Notes under the pieces: generated by a model | What the model saw: the letters and a program-made list of their open reading frames with translations, nothing else | What the model was told of the DNA's origin: nothing | Databases searched by the model: none | Part shown: positions 45,389-54,842 of the stretch, piece after piece | Layout: each line of letters opens with the position of its first letter | Position numbering within the stretch: position 1 is the first letter of the stretch | Assembly (NCBI GenBank): GCA_963769845.1 | Contig: CAVYNL010000020.1 | Span: 13,574 to 77,573 of the forward strand | DNA length: 64,000 nt | Source: JBGQMW01 sp963769845 | GTDB lineage: Archaea > Thermoproteota > Bathyarchaeia > Bathyarchaeales > Bathycorpusculaceae | Direction: 5' to 3' | Program-made: the position numbers and the translations under genes

Positions 45389-46177
45389 ATGTTGTCAGAA
45401 GACGAAGAAATGAAAGATGAAATCGAAGAAGAAACCCCACGGGAAGAACCCGACGAGGAAGAGATGAAACAAGAAGAACCCGCAGAAGAAACTCAGAAGG
45501 TCGAAATACCTGAAACAGCCGAGACTGCGGAAACCGCAGAGGCTGAAGTCGGCGTACCGGAAGAGGGGCTTCTTATGCCCAGAGACTCGCTTCTGTCTGC
45601 TGGAATCCACATAGGAACCCGCATGAAAACAGGTGACATGGAACCGTTCATCTACCGCGTAAGACCCGACGGATTGTTCGTCTTAGACGTTAAGAAAACT
45701 GACGACCGCATACGTGTGGCAGCAAAGTTTTTGGCAAGGTTCGAGCCCGCGAAGATTGCTGCAGCCGCAGGTCGCCTCTATGCTCAGGAACCCGTGAACA
45801 AGTTCTGCCAATTGACAGGCGCCACGGCAGTCGTCGGACGATTCATTCCAGGGTTACTGTCAAACCCGTTGTATCCTAACCGAATAGAACCAGAAATCCT
45901 GATCGTGTCTGACCCGAGAGCTGACTTTCAAGCCGTCAAAGAAGCAGGAGCAGTAGGCATACCCGTGATAGCTCTCTGCAGCACGGACAACGAGTTTGCC
46001 GGAGTAGACTACGTTATACCCACAAACAACAAAGGCCGCAGAGCCCTAGCCGTCATATACTGGCTGTTGGCGAGACAGACGCTGAGGGAAAGAGGCGAAC
46101 TGGCAGCGGACAAGGAACTGCCTCTAACCGTGGACGACTTCGAAGCCAAGATCACACGGGAGGAGGAGGAAGTCTAA
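45389..46177 (+). CDS. rps2: Ribosomal protein S2 with acidic N-terminal extension
   Basis: Small-subunit protein of 262 aa. The conserved S2 domain starts about residue 66 (SLLSAGIHIGTRMKTGDMEPFIYRVRPDGLFVLDV) and includes RFIPGLLSNP, PEILIVSDPRAD and the GIPVIALCSTDNEF motif. The first 60 residues are almost entirely Glu, Pro, Thr and Asp, an unusually long acidic tail for S2. ATG 45389 is the only start preceded by AGGAGGAAG, so the extension is probably translated. Confidence 0.94.
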   Translation: MLSEDEEMKDEIEEETPREEPDEEEMKQEEPAEETQKVEIPETAETAETAEAEVGVPEEGLLMPRDSLLSAGIHIGTRMKTGDMEPFIYRVRPDGLFVLDVKKTDDRIRVAAKFLARFEPAKIAAAAGRLYAQEPVNKFCQLTGATAVVGRFIPGLLSNPLYPNRIEPEILIVSDPRADFQAVKEAGAVGIPVIALCSTDNEFAGVDYVIPTNNKGRRALAVIYWLLARQTLRERGELAADKELPLTVDDFEAKITREEEEV

Positions 46178-46181
46178 CTCG

Positions 46182-47033
46182 ATGCCGAAGGTTCGGCGTC
46201 CAACACAAGCCGGAGCCTTCTACGAAGCAACACAGGAATCTCTGAAGCGGCAAATAGGCAACTGTTTTACGAGCAAACTCGGCCCTGGAAAACTCCCAGA
46301 AGTCAACAAAGCGGGTCCAAGGAACATCATAGGTCTGGTCTGCCCACACGCAGGCTACATGTATTCGGGACCCGTGGCAGCACACGCTTACGGTCGATTG
46401 GCAGCGGACGGCAAACCTGACACTGTAATCATTTTCGGACCGAACCATACTGGCTACGGCAGTGGAGTGGCCATCATGAACGAAGGCGTCTGGCGCACGC
46501 CTCTGGGAGACGCTGAGGTGGACACAGAAACGGCCAAACGAATCGTAAAAGAATCAAAAATCGTCGATGTTGACGATTCAGCGCACAGTCTTGAACATTC
46601 AATCGAAGTCCAAATTCCGTTTCTACAGTATCTTTACGGTTCAACGTTCAAGTTTGTGCCCGTGTGTTTCCTCATGCAAGACATTTCAACGGCAAAAGAT
46701 GTCGGTCAATCTGCTGCCAAAGCGATCGATGGAAAAAACGCTGTTATCATAGCATCCTCGGACATGACGCATTACGAGCCTCAGGAACGTGCAGAGAAGA
46801 AAGATCGCGAAGCCTTGCAAGCCGTTGAGGCTCTGGACGAAGCACGTTTCAGTCAGACGGTTGAGTCTCGCCGCGTTACAGCCTGCGGAACTGGTCCCAT
46901 AATGGCTCTGATCACCGCAGCCAAAGCGCTGGGCGCGAAAGAGGCAAAATTATTATGCTATAAGACCAGTGGGGATGTTATTGGCGACTACTCGAGCGTG
47001 GTAGGGTACGCCGCCGTGTGTTTCACAAAATAG
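46182..47033 (+). CDS. MEMO1 family protein
   Basis: The protein has 283 aa. It shows RRPTQAGAFYEA, the metal-binding-like region VCPHAGYMYSGPVAAHAY, GPNHTGYG, LEHSIEVQIPFLQY and SSDMTHYEPQ, the pattern of the MEMO/AMMECR1-partner family related to class III aromatic dioxygenases. Its archaeal role is unsettled. The steady link with the mevalonate gene string suggests a housekeeping task. Four bases after S2. Confidence 0.93.
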   Translation: MPKVRRPTQAGAFYEATQESLKRQIGNCFTSKLGPGKLPEVNKAGPRNIIGLVCPHAGYMYSGPVAAHAYGRLAADGKPDTVIIFGPNHTGYGSGVAIMNEGVWRTPLGDAEVDTETAKRIVKESKIVDVDDSAHSLEHSIEVQIPFLQYLYGSTFKFVPVCFLMQDISTAKDVGQSAAKAIDGKNAVIIASSDMTHYEPQERAEKKDREALQAVEALDEARFSQTVESRRVTACGTGPIMALITAAKALGAKEAKLLCYKTSGDVIGDYSSVVGYAAVCFTK

Positions 47034-47042
47034 TGGTGTGCA

Positions 47043-48027
47043 ATGGGAGTTGTTGCCTCTGCTCCCGCGAAGATCATACTTTTCGGGGAGCATTTCGTCG
47101 TCTATGGTGAGCCAGCAATAGTCGTGGCCATAGACAGACGAGCATATGCGGAAGCTGAACTGCGCCAAGATAAGCGCTTGCGTTTCCAGTCGGCAAACCT
47201 GAACACTTCATGCTACTTTGAAAACGGCGTTTTCAAGGTCGAACAGGGCGATGCGAAAGAAGCCAGACTCAAGTTTGAGCCCGTGAAACTGGCGGTGGAG
47301 AAGGTCCTCGCTGCCTCTGGCAAGAATGTCGGATTAGACATCACGATCAACTCGGCAATCCCTGTAGGCGCAGGGTTGGGTTCGTCAGCTGCCGTGGTCG
47401 TTTCAGTAACAGCCGCCGTGAGCGCCCTCCTTGGGTTGGAATTCTCAAAGCAAGACATCTTCCGTATCGCTTTTGAAGCAGAAAGAGTCGTGCATGGAAC
47501 CCCATCTGGAGTGGACCCCGCTATCGCCACGTTTGGAGGTACGCTCCTGTTTCAGGTTGACACGGGCTTCAAGCCTCTTGAGGTCAAGACAGACGTTCCC
47601 CTCGTGATTGGGAACACAGGTGTTGAACGTTCCACGAAAATCCAGGTTGAGAAAGTGCGCGAGACAATGGATAGTTTTCCTCAGATCGCTGACCCATTAA
47701 GGAAAGCGGCGCGTGAGATTGTGCTCAGAGCTGTTACGGCTCTCCAAGAGAACGACTTGGAGACGCTGGGCAGATTAATGAACATTAACCATGCTTTGCT
47801 CTACGGCATCGGGGTTTCTGACGAATCTCTCGAATGGTTAACGAACGCGGCCCGCAAAGGCTGGAGCCTTAGGTGCGAAATTGACTGGCGCGGGAGGCGG
47901 CGGATGCATGGTCGCTTTGGCAAGGCCTGAAAGACTTGAGAACGTTTCAGAAGCCATCATGAGGGCTGGTGGAAGCCCGTTCATAGCAAAGAAGACTGAC
48001 GAAGGTGTGAAAGTTGAGCGAACCTAG
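47043..48027 (+). CDS. mvk: Mevalonate kinase (frameshifted near 47856)
   Basis: GHMP kinase that phosphorylates mevalonate for isoprenoid lipids. Motif 1 is SAPAKIILFGEHFVVYGEPAI (residues 5-25), then the ATP loop PVGAGLGSSAAVVVS, then GVERSTK. The frame stops at 47930 after a nonsense tail, but one base later (AAA run 47856-47858) it continues as KAGALGAKLTGAGGGGCMV, the third GHMP motif, and ends properly at 48027 after DEGVKVERT. The insertion of one A would inactivate this single-copy essential gene, so it is most likely an error in the sequence. IPK follows with an overlap. Confidence 0.9.
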
Positions 48028-48820
48028 GGTCGATACTGTCCTGAAGATAGGCGGCTCAGTGATAACGGACAAGAAAGCGGCGAGCTGGCAGCGAAAACGG
48101 ATGAAATAAACCGTATTGCCGAAGAAATCCAGAAGGCCAATGCGCAAGACTTGGTCGTAGTGCACGGAGGCGGAAGCTTCGGGCACCCGTACGCGCAAAG
48201 ATATGGCCTGAAAGAAGGTTTCAAAGAAGAGTCGCAGAAAGTGGGGTTTTCCGAAACCCATCACGTCATGACGGTTCTCAACGGTTTGGTAATGGATGCG
48301 CTGGTGTGGCATGGGGTTCAAGCGATAAGCATAACCCCTTCCTCTTGCTTGATTACTGAAAGCGGCAGAATCAAGGATTTTGCGGACGTGCCGTTGAAAA
48401 GATACTTGAACATGGGATTCATGCCTGTCCTTTACGGAGATGCGGTCTTGGACACAAAACTTGGGTTCACGATACTTTCGGGCGACCAGCTCATTTCGTA
48501 TCTTGCGTTAGAGCTCCGTGCAAAGCGTATAGTCGTAGGCGTCGACGTTGACGGCGTGTACGAATCTGACCCGAAGACTGACAGCAACTCCAAACTCCTG
48601 AAAAACCTTACTGTGCAAGACCTCAAAGAACTTCAGACGAAGCTCGGCAAGCCGACTTCATCCGACGTGACAGGTGGAATGCTCGGCAAGATTACTGAAC
48701 TGGTACCTGCAGTAGAGCAAGGCATACACCGTGACAGTCGTGAACGCTACCAAGCCTAACCTTGTCTACAAAGCGTTGAAAGGAGACCCAGTTGAGGGTA
48801 CGATAATCAGGAAGGGATGA
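48014..48820 (+). CDS. ipk: Isopentenyl phosphate kinase (two frameshifts, near 48104 and 48730)
   Basis: Amino-acid-kinase-fold enzyme of the archaeal mevalonate pathway that makes isopentenyl diphosphate. TTG 48014 gives VDTVLKIGGSVITDKKA. The frame then breaks; a base is missing near 48104, and GELAAKTDEINRIAEEI continues in another frame into VVVHGGGSFGHPYAQRYGL, with the catalytic His after the glycine run. Then VVGVDVDGVYESDP and SSDVTGGMLGKI follow. A second break, one extra base near 48730, hides the real end VTVVNATKPNL...IIRKG at 48820. The full frame rebuilds a protein of family length. Confidence 0.88.
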
Positions 48821-48824
48821 GGAT

Positions 48825-49928
48825 TTGGTCAGAGACACTGAAAGACGCAAGGTGGATCACATCAGGATTTCTTTGAATCAGAACGTTCAGGCGAGAAACA
48901 TCACGACAGGTTTCGAGGACGTACATTTCATACATCGGGCGCTTCCCGAGATCGACAGGGAAAAAATCGATTTGACCACCAGAGTCTTCGGGCACAAGTT
49001 TGCTGCGCCCCTGCTCGTTGGAGCCATAACTGGTGGAACCCAAGTGGCCACAAAGATAAATGCCACGATTGCTGAGGCTGTTGAACAGCTTGGGCTGGGC
49101 ATGGGCGTGGGAAGTCAACGTGCAGCTTTGGAAGACAAAAGGGTCGAAGAAACGTTTGCAGTAGCCCGAAAGAAGGCTCCGAAAGCATTCTTGATCGCCA
49201 ACATCGGCGGGGTTCAACTCAAGAACGGTTACGGCGTGCAAGAGGTAAGAAAAGCCATTGACATGATAGACGCGGATGCCGTGGCCATACACCTGAATGC
49301 GCTACAGGAGACAGCCCAGCCTGAGGGTCAGACAAACTTTAGCGACGTTCTTCAGAAAATTAGTGAAATTGCCGAAGAAGTTGACAAACCCGTCATAGCG
49401 AAAGAAACAGGCGCGGGCATCGCTTCCGAAGAGGCAAGAAAGCTCGAGGCTGCCGGTATCAAGGGCATAGACGTTAGCGGAGCAGGAGGTACAAGCTTCG
49501 CGGCAGTTGAGTATTACAGGGCAAAGGAACGTGAGAACAGTTCCCAGCGCAGGTTGGGCAGCGTGTTCTGGGACTGGGGTATCCCGTCTGCCGTGAGCAT
49601 CGTTGAGGTCGCGCAGGCGACCTATGTTCCGATTATCGGTTCTGGAGGAATTCGTTCAGGAGTGGACGTTGCCAAGGCATTGGCTCTCGGAGCAAGCCTA
49701 GCCAGCTTCAGTCAGCCAATCCTGCATGCAGCCGTCAAGGGTGTGAAAGAAACTTCCAGGACCCTTTCGCTTCTCGCTGACGAATTGAGGAACGTCATGT
49801 TCCTAGTCGGGGCAGATTCTGTGCAGACTCTGCGCAAGACATCCATTGTGATAAGGGGCAGGACCTCAGAATGGCTGCGAACTAGAGGTTTCGAGGTAGA
49901 AAGCTATGCACAACGCGGGAGGAATTGA
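48825..49928 (+). CDS. fni: Isopentenyl-diphosphate isomerase, type 2
   Basis: FMN- and NADPH-dependent IDI-2, 367 aa, interconverting IPP and DMAPP. It starts RKVDHIRISLNQNVQARN, with APLLVGAITGG, NIGGVQLKNGYG, HLNALQETAQPEG (substrate and Mg site), VIAKETGAGI, DVSGAGGTS and GSGGIRSGVDVAKALALGA (FMN phosphate site). TTG 48825 starts four bases after the IPK stop. It belongs to the lipid precursor operon. Confidence 0.94.
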   Translation: MVRDTERRKVDHIRISLNQNVQARNITTGFEDVHFIHRALPEIDREKIDLTTRVFGHKFAAPLLVGAITGGTQVATKINATIAEAVEQLGLGMGVGSQRAALEDKRVEETFAVARKKAPKAFLIANIGGVQLKNGYGVQEVRKAIDMIDADAVAIHLNALQETAQPEGQTNFSDVLQKISEIAEEVDKPVIAKETGAGIASEEARKLEAAGIKGIDVSGAGGTSFAAVEYYRAKERENSSQRRLGSVFWDWGIPSAVSIVEVAQATYVPIIGSGGIRSGVDVAKALALGASLASFSQPILHAAVKGVKETSRTLSLLADELRNVMFLVGADSVQTLRKTSIVIRGRTSEWLRTRGFEVESYAQRGRN

Positions 49929-51001
49929 CCGTGGACGTGGAGAGGTTCTTGGAAAAAAAAGCTGCTCTCATAGACAAGACCATCGAAAAATACATCCCAA
50001 GAAGCCTATCAAAGGGCGCGGTCATTTTCAAGGTCAGTCCTCCACACTACGCTTACAACATGGAAACTCTAAAGAAGGCAATCGTTGAGCCAGTCTGGGA
50101 ATTTCTCGACCGAGGCGGGAAACGATGGCGTTCGAGCTTGTTTCTACTGATCTGCGAAGTCTTAGGAAAGAAATCTGAAGAGTACTTGGACTTCGCCATA
50201 ATCCCTGAGGTAATTCACAACGGGACTCTCATGGTCGATGATATTGAAGACAGTTCTGAAAGTCGAAGGGGAAAACCTTGTACTTACAGAATCTACGGGT
50301 TGGACATCGCCGTAAACGCGGGAAACGCGATGTACTACCTGCCCCTCCTGCCCCTGATGGAGCATAGGAACAGGGTCCCAGCGCAGAAACTCGCGAGGGT
50401 CTACGAGGTGTATGCGCAAGAGATGATCAACCTCAGTCTCGGCCAGGCGATGGATATAGCTTGGCACAGGGGTCTCGCAAACGCGGACACTATAACTGAG
50501 CAGGATTATCTGCAGATGTGTGCTTACAAGACTGGGACTCTGGCGAGAATGGCCGCTAAGATGGCGGCAGTCCTGTGTGACGCAGACGATGACTTAATTG
50601 ACAAGCTTGGTCATTTTGCCGAGAGCATCGGTGTGGCTTTTCAGATACAGGACGATGTGCTCGACCTGACGAGTACCGAGTTTACTCAGAAGAAAGGCGG
50701 TCGCGGCCAAGACATAACCGAGGGAAAACGAAGCCTGATGGTCATCCACACGTTGAGGACGGCAAACAATAAGGACAGCAGAAGACTGGTTGAGCTCCTG
50801 AACATGCACGCTTCTGACCAGAAGCTCAGGGACGAAGCAATCGGTCTCATGCAGAAATATGGCTCAATCGAATATGCAAAAGAAAGGGCTAAGAAGATGG
50901 TTGAACAGAACTGGAGCGAAGTTGAAAGGCTCTTGCCGTCCTCCGACGCCAAGGAAATGTTAAAAGCATTCGCCGAGTTCTTGATTGGAAGAAAAATCTA
51001 G
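49925..51001 (+). CDS. Geranylgeranyl diphosphate synthase
   Basis: Trans-prenyltransferase of 358 aa that builds the C20 chain for archaeal ether lipids. The first Asp-rich motif is MVDDIEDSSESRRG (about 103-115), the second QIQDDVLDLTS (about 243). FGGKR-like GGKRWRS is near residue 60. TTG 49925 overlaps the IDI-2 stop by four bases. Chain length is inferred; a farnesyl or longer product cannot be excluded. Confidence 0.9.
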   Translation: MTVDVERFLEKKAALIDKTIEKYIPRSLSKGAVIFKVSPPHYAYNMETLKKAIVEPVWEFLDRGGKRWRSSLFLLICEVLGKKSEEYLDFAIIPEVIHNGTLMVDDIEDSSESRRGKPCTYRIYGLDIAVNAGNAMYYLPLLPLMEHRNRVPAQKLARVYEVYAQEMINLSLGQAMDIAWHRGLANADTITEQDYLQMCAYKTGTLARMAAKMAAVLCDADDDLIDKLGHFAESIGVAFQIQDDVLDLTSTEFTQKKGGRGQDITEGKRSLMVIHTLRTANNKDSRRLVELLNMHASDQKLRDEAIGLMQKYGSIEYAKERAKKMVEQNWSEVERLLPSSDAKEMLKAFAEFLIGRKI

Positions 51002-51021
51002 AAACGACTGAGCGTAAGAGA

Positions 51022-52776
51022 TTGGCACTTGAAACCGACACAGAATTAAAGGAACTCATTCGGAAAACAGCCTTGTTAAACGCTGTCAAGCATGACGGCA
51101 AAGCCCAGGCCGGACCAGTTGTCGGCAAGATCTTGGGTGAAAAACCCGAATACAGAGACAAGGCCAAGGAATTGTCCACGCTAATCAGCATGGTCATCAA
51201 TGAGGTCAACCGGCTCTCTCCAGACAAACAGAAAAGCATCGTCGCGGAAAAATGGCCGAAACTCCTCACCAAAGAAAGAACGCAAGAGGAAAAACATCTT
51301 CCACCGTTGCCTAATTTGGACAAGTATGACAAAGTGGTTACAAGATTCTCACCGAACCCTGACTGCGTACTCCACTTAGGCTCTGCAAGAGCCATAGTGC
51401 TGTGTCATGACTATGCGAGAATATACGAAGGCAAGTTCATACTTCGCTTCGAAGATACAGACCCGAAAATCAAGCGTCCGGTTCTTGAATTCTATGACCT
51501 AATAAGAGAAGACCTTGCGTGGCTTCAATGCAAGCCTGATGAAGAATACATACAGAGCGATAGAATCCCCCTATATTATGAACACGCAGAAAAGCTGATC
51601 AAGGACGGCAACGCTTACGTCTGCACTTGTAACCGCGAACTCTTCCGGAAACTAATACTGGAGCAAAAGCCCTGCCCGTGCCGCGGCTGTTCATCTGAAG
51701 AGCATCTTGCAAGATGGCGGCGGATGCTTAAAGGCGAGTACCTTGAGGGCGAAGCAGTTGTTCGAGTCAAAACGGATCTGAATCATCCTAACCCAGCAGT
51801 CAGGGACTGGCCTGCGATGCGTGTTATCGACTCTGAAAAGTATCCCCATCCGCGCGTGGGCACCAAGTACCATGCGTGGCCACTGTACAACCTCGCGTCC
51901 GGCGTGGACGATCACCTATTGGGCATAACTCACATTATCAGGGGTAAAGAGCATCTGACAAACCAGGTTCGGCAAGAGTTCATGTACCTGCATCTGGGTT
52001 GGACCTATCCGGAAGCTATACACTATGGCCGTCTCAAGATCACGGGAGCCTTCCTGAGCAAATCAAAGATAGTTCAAGGAGTAAGAGAAGGGCATTTCAA
52101 AGGCTGGGATGATCCGCGTTTGGCGACTTTTGCAGCTTTGCGTAGACGCGGAATAACACCTGAGGCCATCAAGAAAATGATAATTGACGTTGGACCCAAG
52201 ACTTCAGACGTCATCCTTAGCTGGGAAAACCTCTACGCCTACAACCGCAAGATCTTAGATCCTATAGTTGACAGGTACTTCTTCGTGCAGAACCCGCTGG
52301 AACTGACGGTGAAGAACATCCCCAAAACGTTTGAGATCCGTCTTGACCTGCATCCAGACCATCCTGAAAGGGGAACGAGAAACTACACCATAAAACCAGA
52401 AGGAATAAACAAATCCGCCGTCTTCTGGGTGTCTGGAAAAGATGTCGAACCCTCAAGAAAAGGACAGACGGTGCGTCTGATGGAGCTTTTCAACATGAAA
52501 ATCGAGACAGCTAACGCATACGCGGCTGAGGCCTCGTTCGTGAGTGAGTCGTACGAGGACGCAAAGAATGTTAAGGCGTCGCTGATTCACTGGATACCCG
52601 TGGGGAAGGATATGCCCTGCGATGTTGTGATGCCTGACGCAACTACGATAGAAGGAATCGCGGAAGAAGCCTGCAGGAAGCTCAGCCTAGACACGGTGGT
52701 GCAGTTTGAACGCTTCGGCTTCGTGAGAGTCGATGGACTGAACGCGAAGCTTACTGTGTATTACACGCAAAAGTAG
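51022..52776 (+). CDS. gltX: Glutamyl-tRNA synthetase, archaeal type
   Basis: Class I synthetase of 584 aa. An N-terminal archaeal/eukaryal helical domain (1-105) precedes the catalytic domain with the HIGH-equivalent VLHLGSARA (about 117), the DTDPK loop and the KMSKS-equivalent FLSKSKI (about 346). A Cys cluster (CTCNRELF...CPCRGC, about 200-222) may bind zinc. The C-terminal beta-barrels are of GlnRS type. It probably charges both tRNA-Glu and tRNA-Gln in archaea that lack GlnRS, with GatDE completing the second. Start is TTG 51022. Confidence 0.95.
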   Translation: MALETDTELKELIRKTALLNAVKHDGKAQAGPVVGKILGEKPEYRDKAKELSTLISMVINEVNRLSPDKQKSIVAEKWPKLLTKERTQEEKHLPPLPNLDKYDKVVTRFSPNPDCVLHLGSARAIVLCHDYARIYEGKFILRFEDTDPKIKRPVLEFYDLIREDLAWLQCKPDEEYIQSDRIPLYYEHAEKLIKDGNAYVCTCNRELFRKLILEQKPCPCRGCSSEEHLARWRRMLKGEYLEGEAVVRVKTDLNHPNPAVRDWPAMRVIDSEKYPHPRVGTKYHAWPLYNLASGVDDHLLGITHIIRGKEHLTNQVRQEFMYLHLGWTYPEAIHYGRLKITGAFLSKSKIVQGVREGHFKGWDDPRLATFAALRRRGITPEAIKKMIIDVGPKTSDVILSWENLYAYNRKILDPIVDRYFFVQNPLELTVKNIPKTFEIRLDLHPDHPERGTRNYTIKPEGINKSAVFWVSGKDVEPSRKGQTVRLMELFNMKIETANAYAAEASFVSESYEDAKNVKASLIHWIPVGKDMPCDVVMPDATTIEGIAEEACRKLSLDTVVQFERFGFVRVDGLNAKLTVYYTQK

Positions 52777-52783
52777 TTGAAGG

Positions 52784-53095
52784 ATGAGTGACGAAATGCG
52801 GCAGCAGGATAAGGTGATCGTGTGGCCCGTTTACTTTGACTCTCTGAAAACGAGAAGTGAGGGCAGAAGGGTCTCTAAAAACCTAGGCGTGCCTTCTCCA
52901 AAAGCCCTTGAGGTGAAGGACGCTTCTGAAAAGGCTGGCTTGGCCAGTGAGCTTGTTCCTGACGTTGGTTATCCCAAGACGCCTTGGTTGAAGACTGGCA
53001 TGGTGCTGGTCAAAAAGAAAGGTTCAAAGAATCAGGCGATCGTGTCGATTGCGGGACAACTGCTGAAAATGCGGAGTGCGGCTCAGCCGAAGTAG
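52784..53095 (+). CDS. srp19: Signal recognition particle protein SRP19
   Basis: RNA-binding protein of 103 aa that organises SRP RNA helices 6 and 8 so that SRP54 can bind. The fold pattern is KVIVWPVYFDSLKTRSEGRRVSKNLGVPSPKALEV, then VPDVGYPKTPWLKTGMVLVKKKG. ATG 52784 follows gltX by seven bases. The SRP RNA itself is not recognised in this window. Confidence 0.93.
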   Translation: MSDEMRQQDKVIVWPVYFDSLKTRSEGRRVSKNLGVPSPKALEVKDASEKAGLASELVPDVGYPKTPWLKTGMVLVKKKGSKNQAIVSIAGQLLKMRSAAQPK

Positions 53096-53099
53096 AGCC

Positions 53100-53501
53100 T
53101 TAGCTTTTCTCTCCGCCTGTGAGCACGGCGTTCAGTATTCCGTGCTGGCCTGGGCGAGACGTAACTCGGGCTGGTCCCAATGAAGTTTCTATGAGTGCGC
53201 CCTTGGTTATGACGCCTCTGCGGTTGTAGTCGATGTTTGCTGGGCTCTTCACGACCCTCAGGACCTCTGTTTTCTCGGTCTTCCCTGTTTTCGGGTCGGT
53301 TACGGAGACTTGCTTTTCGCTCAGAATCTTGATTTTGACGTTGCCGCCTCTTCCTCTTGAGATCTTCTGTTTCCGTTCTCCCATGAGTGTTTCAGCTGGA
53401 AACGTCCCTTGCTCGTACTTTCGCTTCTTTCTGTACATTTTTTTCCTGCTTCCAGACAGCTTCTTTTTGCGCATGTCGCCGTGCCAAACCGACAATTTCA
53501 T
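53100..53501 (-). CDS. rps8e: Ribosomal protein S8e
   Basis: Small-subunit protein of 133 aa, found only in archaea and eukaryotes. It has WHGDMRKKKLSGSRKK, ETLMGERKQKISRGRGGN and the C-terminal RVTSRPGQHGILNAVL. It ends tail to tail with SRP19 four bases away. Start is ATG 53501, with a short AT-rich region upstream. Confidence 0.94.
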   Translation of the reverse strand: MKLSVWHGDMRKKKLSGSRKKMYRKKRKYEQGTFPAETLMGERKQKISRGRGGNVKIKILSEKQVSVTDPKTGKTEKTEVLRVVKSPANIDYNRRGVITKGALIETSLGPARVTSRPGQHGILNAVLTGGEKS

Positions 53502-53557
53502 TTCTCCATTGTTGCCAATTTCAGGTGCTCACTATGACCCTTATTTTCAATATAAAC

Positions 53558-54169
53558 CTATCCTTCCTCGATCTGGGGGTCTTCGTGTTTAGGAATTTCG
53601 TCAAAAACGTGCTTCAGCTCTCTCTTCATCGATGCTGTGTCTTGGCTCAGGCCGAAGTAGTCGGCAAAATACTCGGTTGTTCTCAGAACCATTGACCGTC
53701 CGCTTCTTTCACTGGCCACGAGTCCCATCTCCCTCAATGCCTTGATGTGAATGTAGGCATGGTGGCCTCTCACGTCAATAACTCTTTTCTGGGAAACAGG
53801 CTGCCTGTACGCGATGTAGGAAAGTGTTTTGAGGGGGCCGATGGAAAGCAGGGGTCTGTTGACAAACTTTTTGACGAGGGGTGTGAAGTCGGCTTTCAAT
53901 TGGAGGACGTATCTTTCGTCTTTCAGTTCCAGGATCTCAAGCGCCGTGTTTCTCTTTGCGTATTCCCGTATCAGTTCATGCGTGACTCTCTTTGCCTTGT
54001 TTTTCGAGCGGGTTTTCAGGACTGAACACAATTCGTTCAAATCAAGCGGGTGCCCGGAAACGTACAGTGCCGCCTCCACTAACTCGTGGTCGTCCCGTGT
54101 TTCTATTCTGTGCGAATCTGACTCATCTTTTGCTGCTTCATTGGCTACTCGTTTGTCTGTTTTCTGCAA
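53558..54169 (-). CDS. scpB: Segregation and condensation protein ScpB
   Basis: The protein has 203 aa. Two winged-helix domains (ELVEAALYVSGHPLDLNEL near 30, then RPLLSIGPLKTLSYIAYRQP near 105 and VIDVRGHHAYIHIKAL) form the kleisin-binding dimer. It lies last in the smc-scpA-scpB operon and overlaps scpA by 32 bases. The N-terminal 25 residues are polar and variable. Confidence 0.93.
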   Translation of the reverse strand: MQKTDKRVANEAAKDESDSHRIETRDDHELVEAALYVSGHPLDLNELCSVLKTRSKNKAKRVTHELIREYAKRNTALEILELKDERYVLQLKADFTPLVKKFVNRPLLSIGPLKTLSYIAYRQPVSQKRVIDVRGHHAYIHIKALREMGLVASERSGRSMVLRTTEYFADYFGLSQDTASMKRELKHVFDEIPKHEDPQIEEG

Positions 54170-54842
54170 GTTTCAACTCCCCGATGGTGATATAGATCTC
54201 TTCAGCCTCTTCGTTCTGCCACAGGCTCACTTTTCCCTCCTGTGCCAAGAAAAGCAGAAGGATAAACGTCCTGATGGCTTCAAGACGAGTCACACCCTTG
54301 ATTAGGGTTGAGAATTCTATTATTCCTGTGCCTTTGACTCTTTCACAGAGAGAAGCGTAGAGCCTTTCCATCTGCAGCTCAATTTCCATGAGATACCTGT
54401 CCAGTTGAGGCAGAATTTCTGAAGGCGTTGGTAGAATAGGCTGGGCCGTCATTCTTTCAAGATGTATGAGTTTTTCGCCCTTTAACACGCCGTCCAGGAC
54501 TTCCAGAAGGTTGCTGATTGTCGTTGACGTAAGTTCATGCCTGAGTGGTAGGAACAACGGTGGGGGAAGGAAGTCTGTTGGTGCTCTTGGCAGAGGTGGG
54601 GGTTCTTCGAGTTTGAGCAGGAGCTTTGATTTCATCAGGTATATGAGGGCTGAGGAGTCGAGCGCCACGCCGGAGGCTCTGAAGTCTACTTGCCCCGATT
54701 TGTTCATTTGTTCAAGGAAGGACCTGAGCAGGTATGCGATGTTGATGTTCCATGGCGTTAGCTTTTCGAGCTTGTTGAATTCGAAGAGTATGTTCCATGG
54801 CGGGAACATAAAGAACGGTTTCTTGGTCGCAGTGGATGACAC
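54138..54842 (-). CDS. scpA: Segregation and condensation protein ScpA (kleisin)
   Basis: Kleisin subunit of 234 aa that bridges the SMC heads. It shows the N-terminal PWNINIAYLLRSFLEQ helix pair, the variable Pro-rich middle (PPPLPRAPTDFLPPP), then a C-terminal winged helix (TRLEAIRTFILLLFLAQEGKVSLWQNE). GTG 54842 overlaps the SMC stop by one base (TAGTG), so the two are translationally coupled. Confidence 0.93.
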   Translation of the reverse strand: MSSTATKKPFFMFPPWNILFEFNKLEKLTPWNINIAYLLRSFLEQMNKSGQVDFRASGVALDSSALIYLMKSKLLLKLEEPPPLPRAPTDFLPPPLFLPLRHELTSTTISNLLEVLDGVLKGEKLIHLERMTAQPILPTPSEILPQLDRYLMEIELQMERLYASLCERVKGTGIIEFSTLIKGVTRLEAIRTFILLLFLAQEGKVSLWQNEEAEEIYITIGELKLAENRQTSSQ

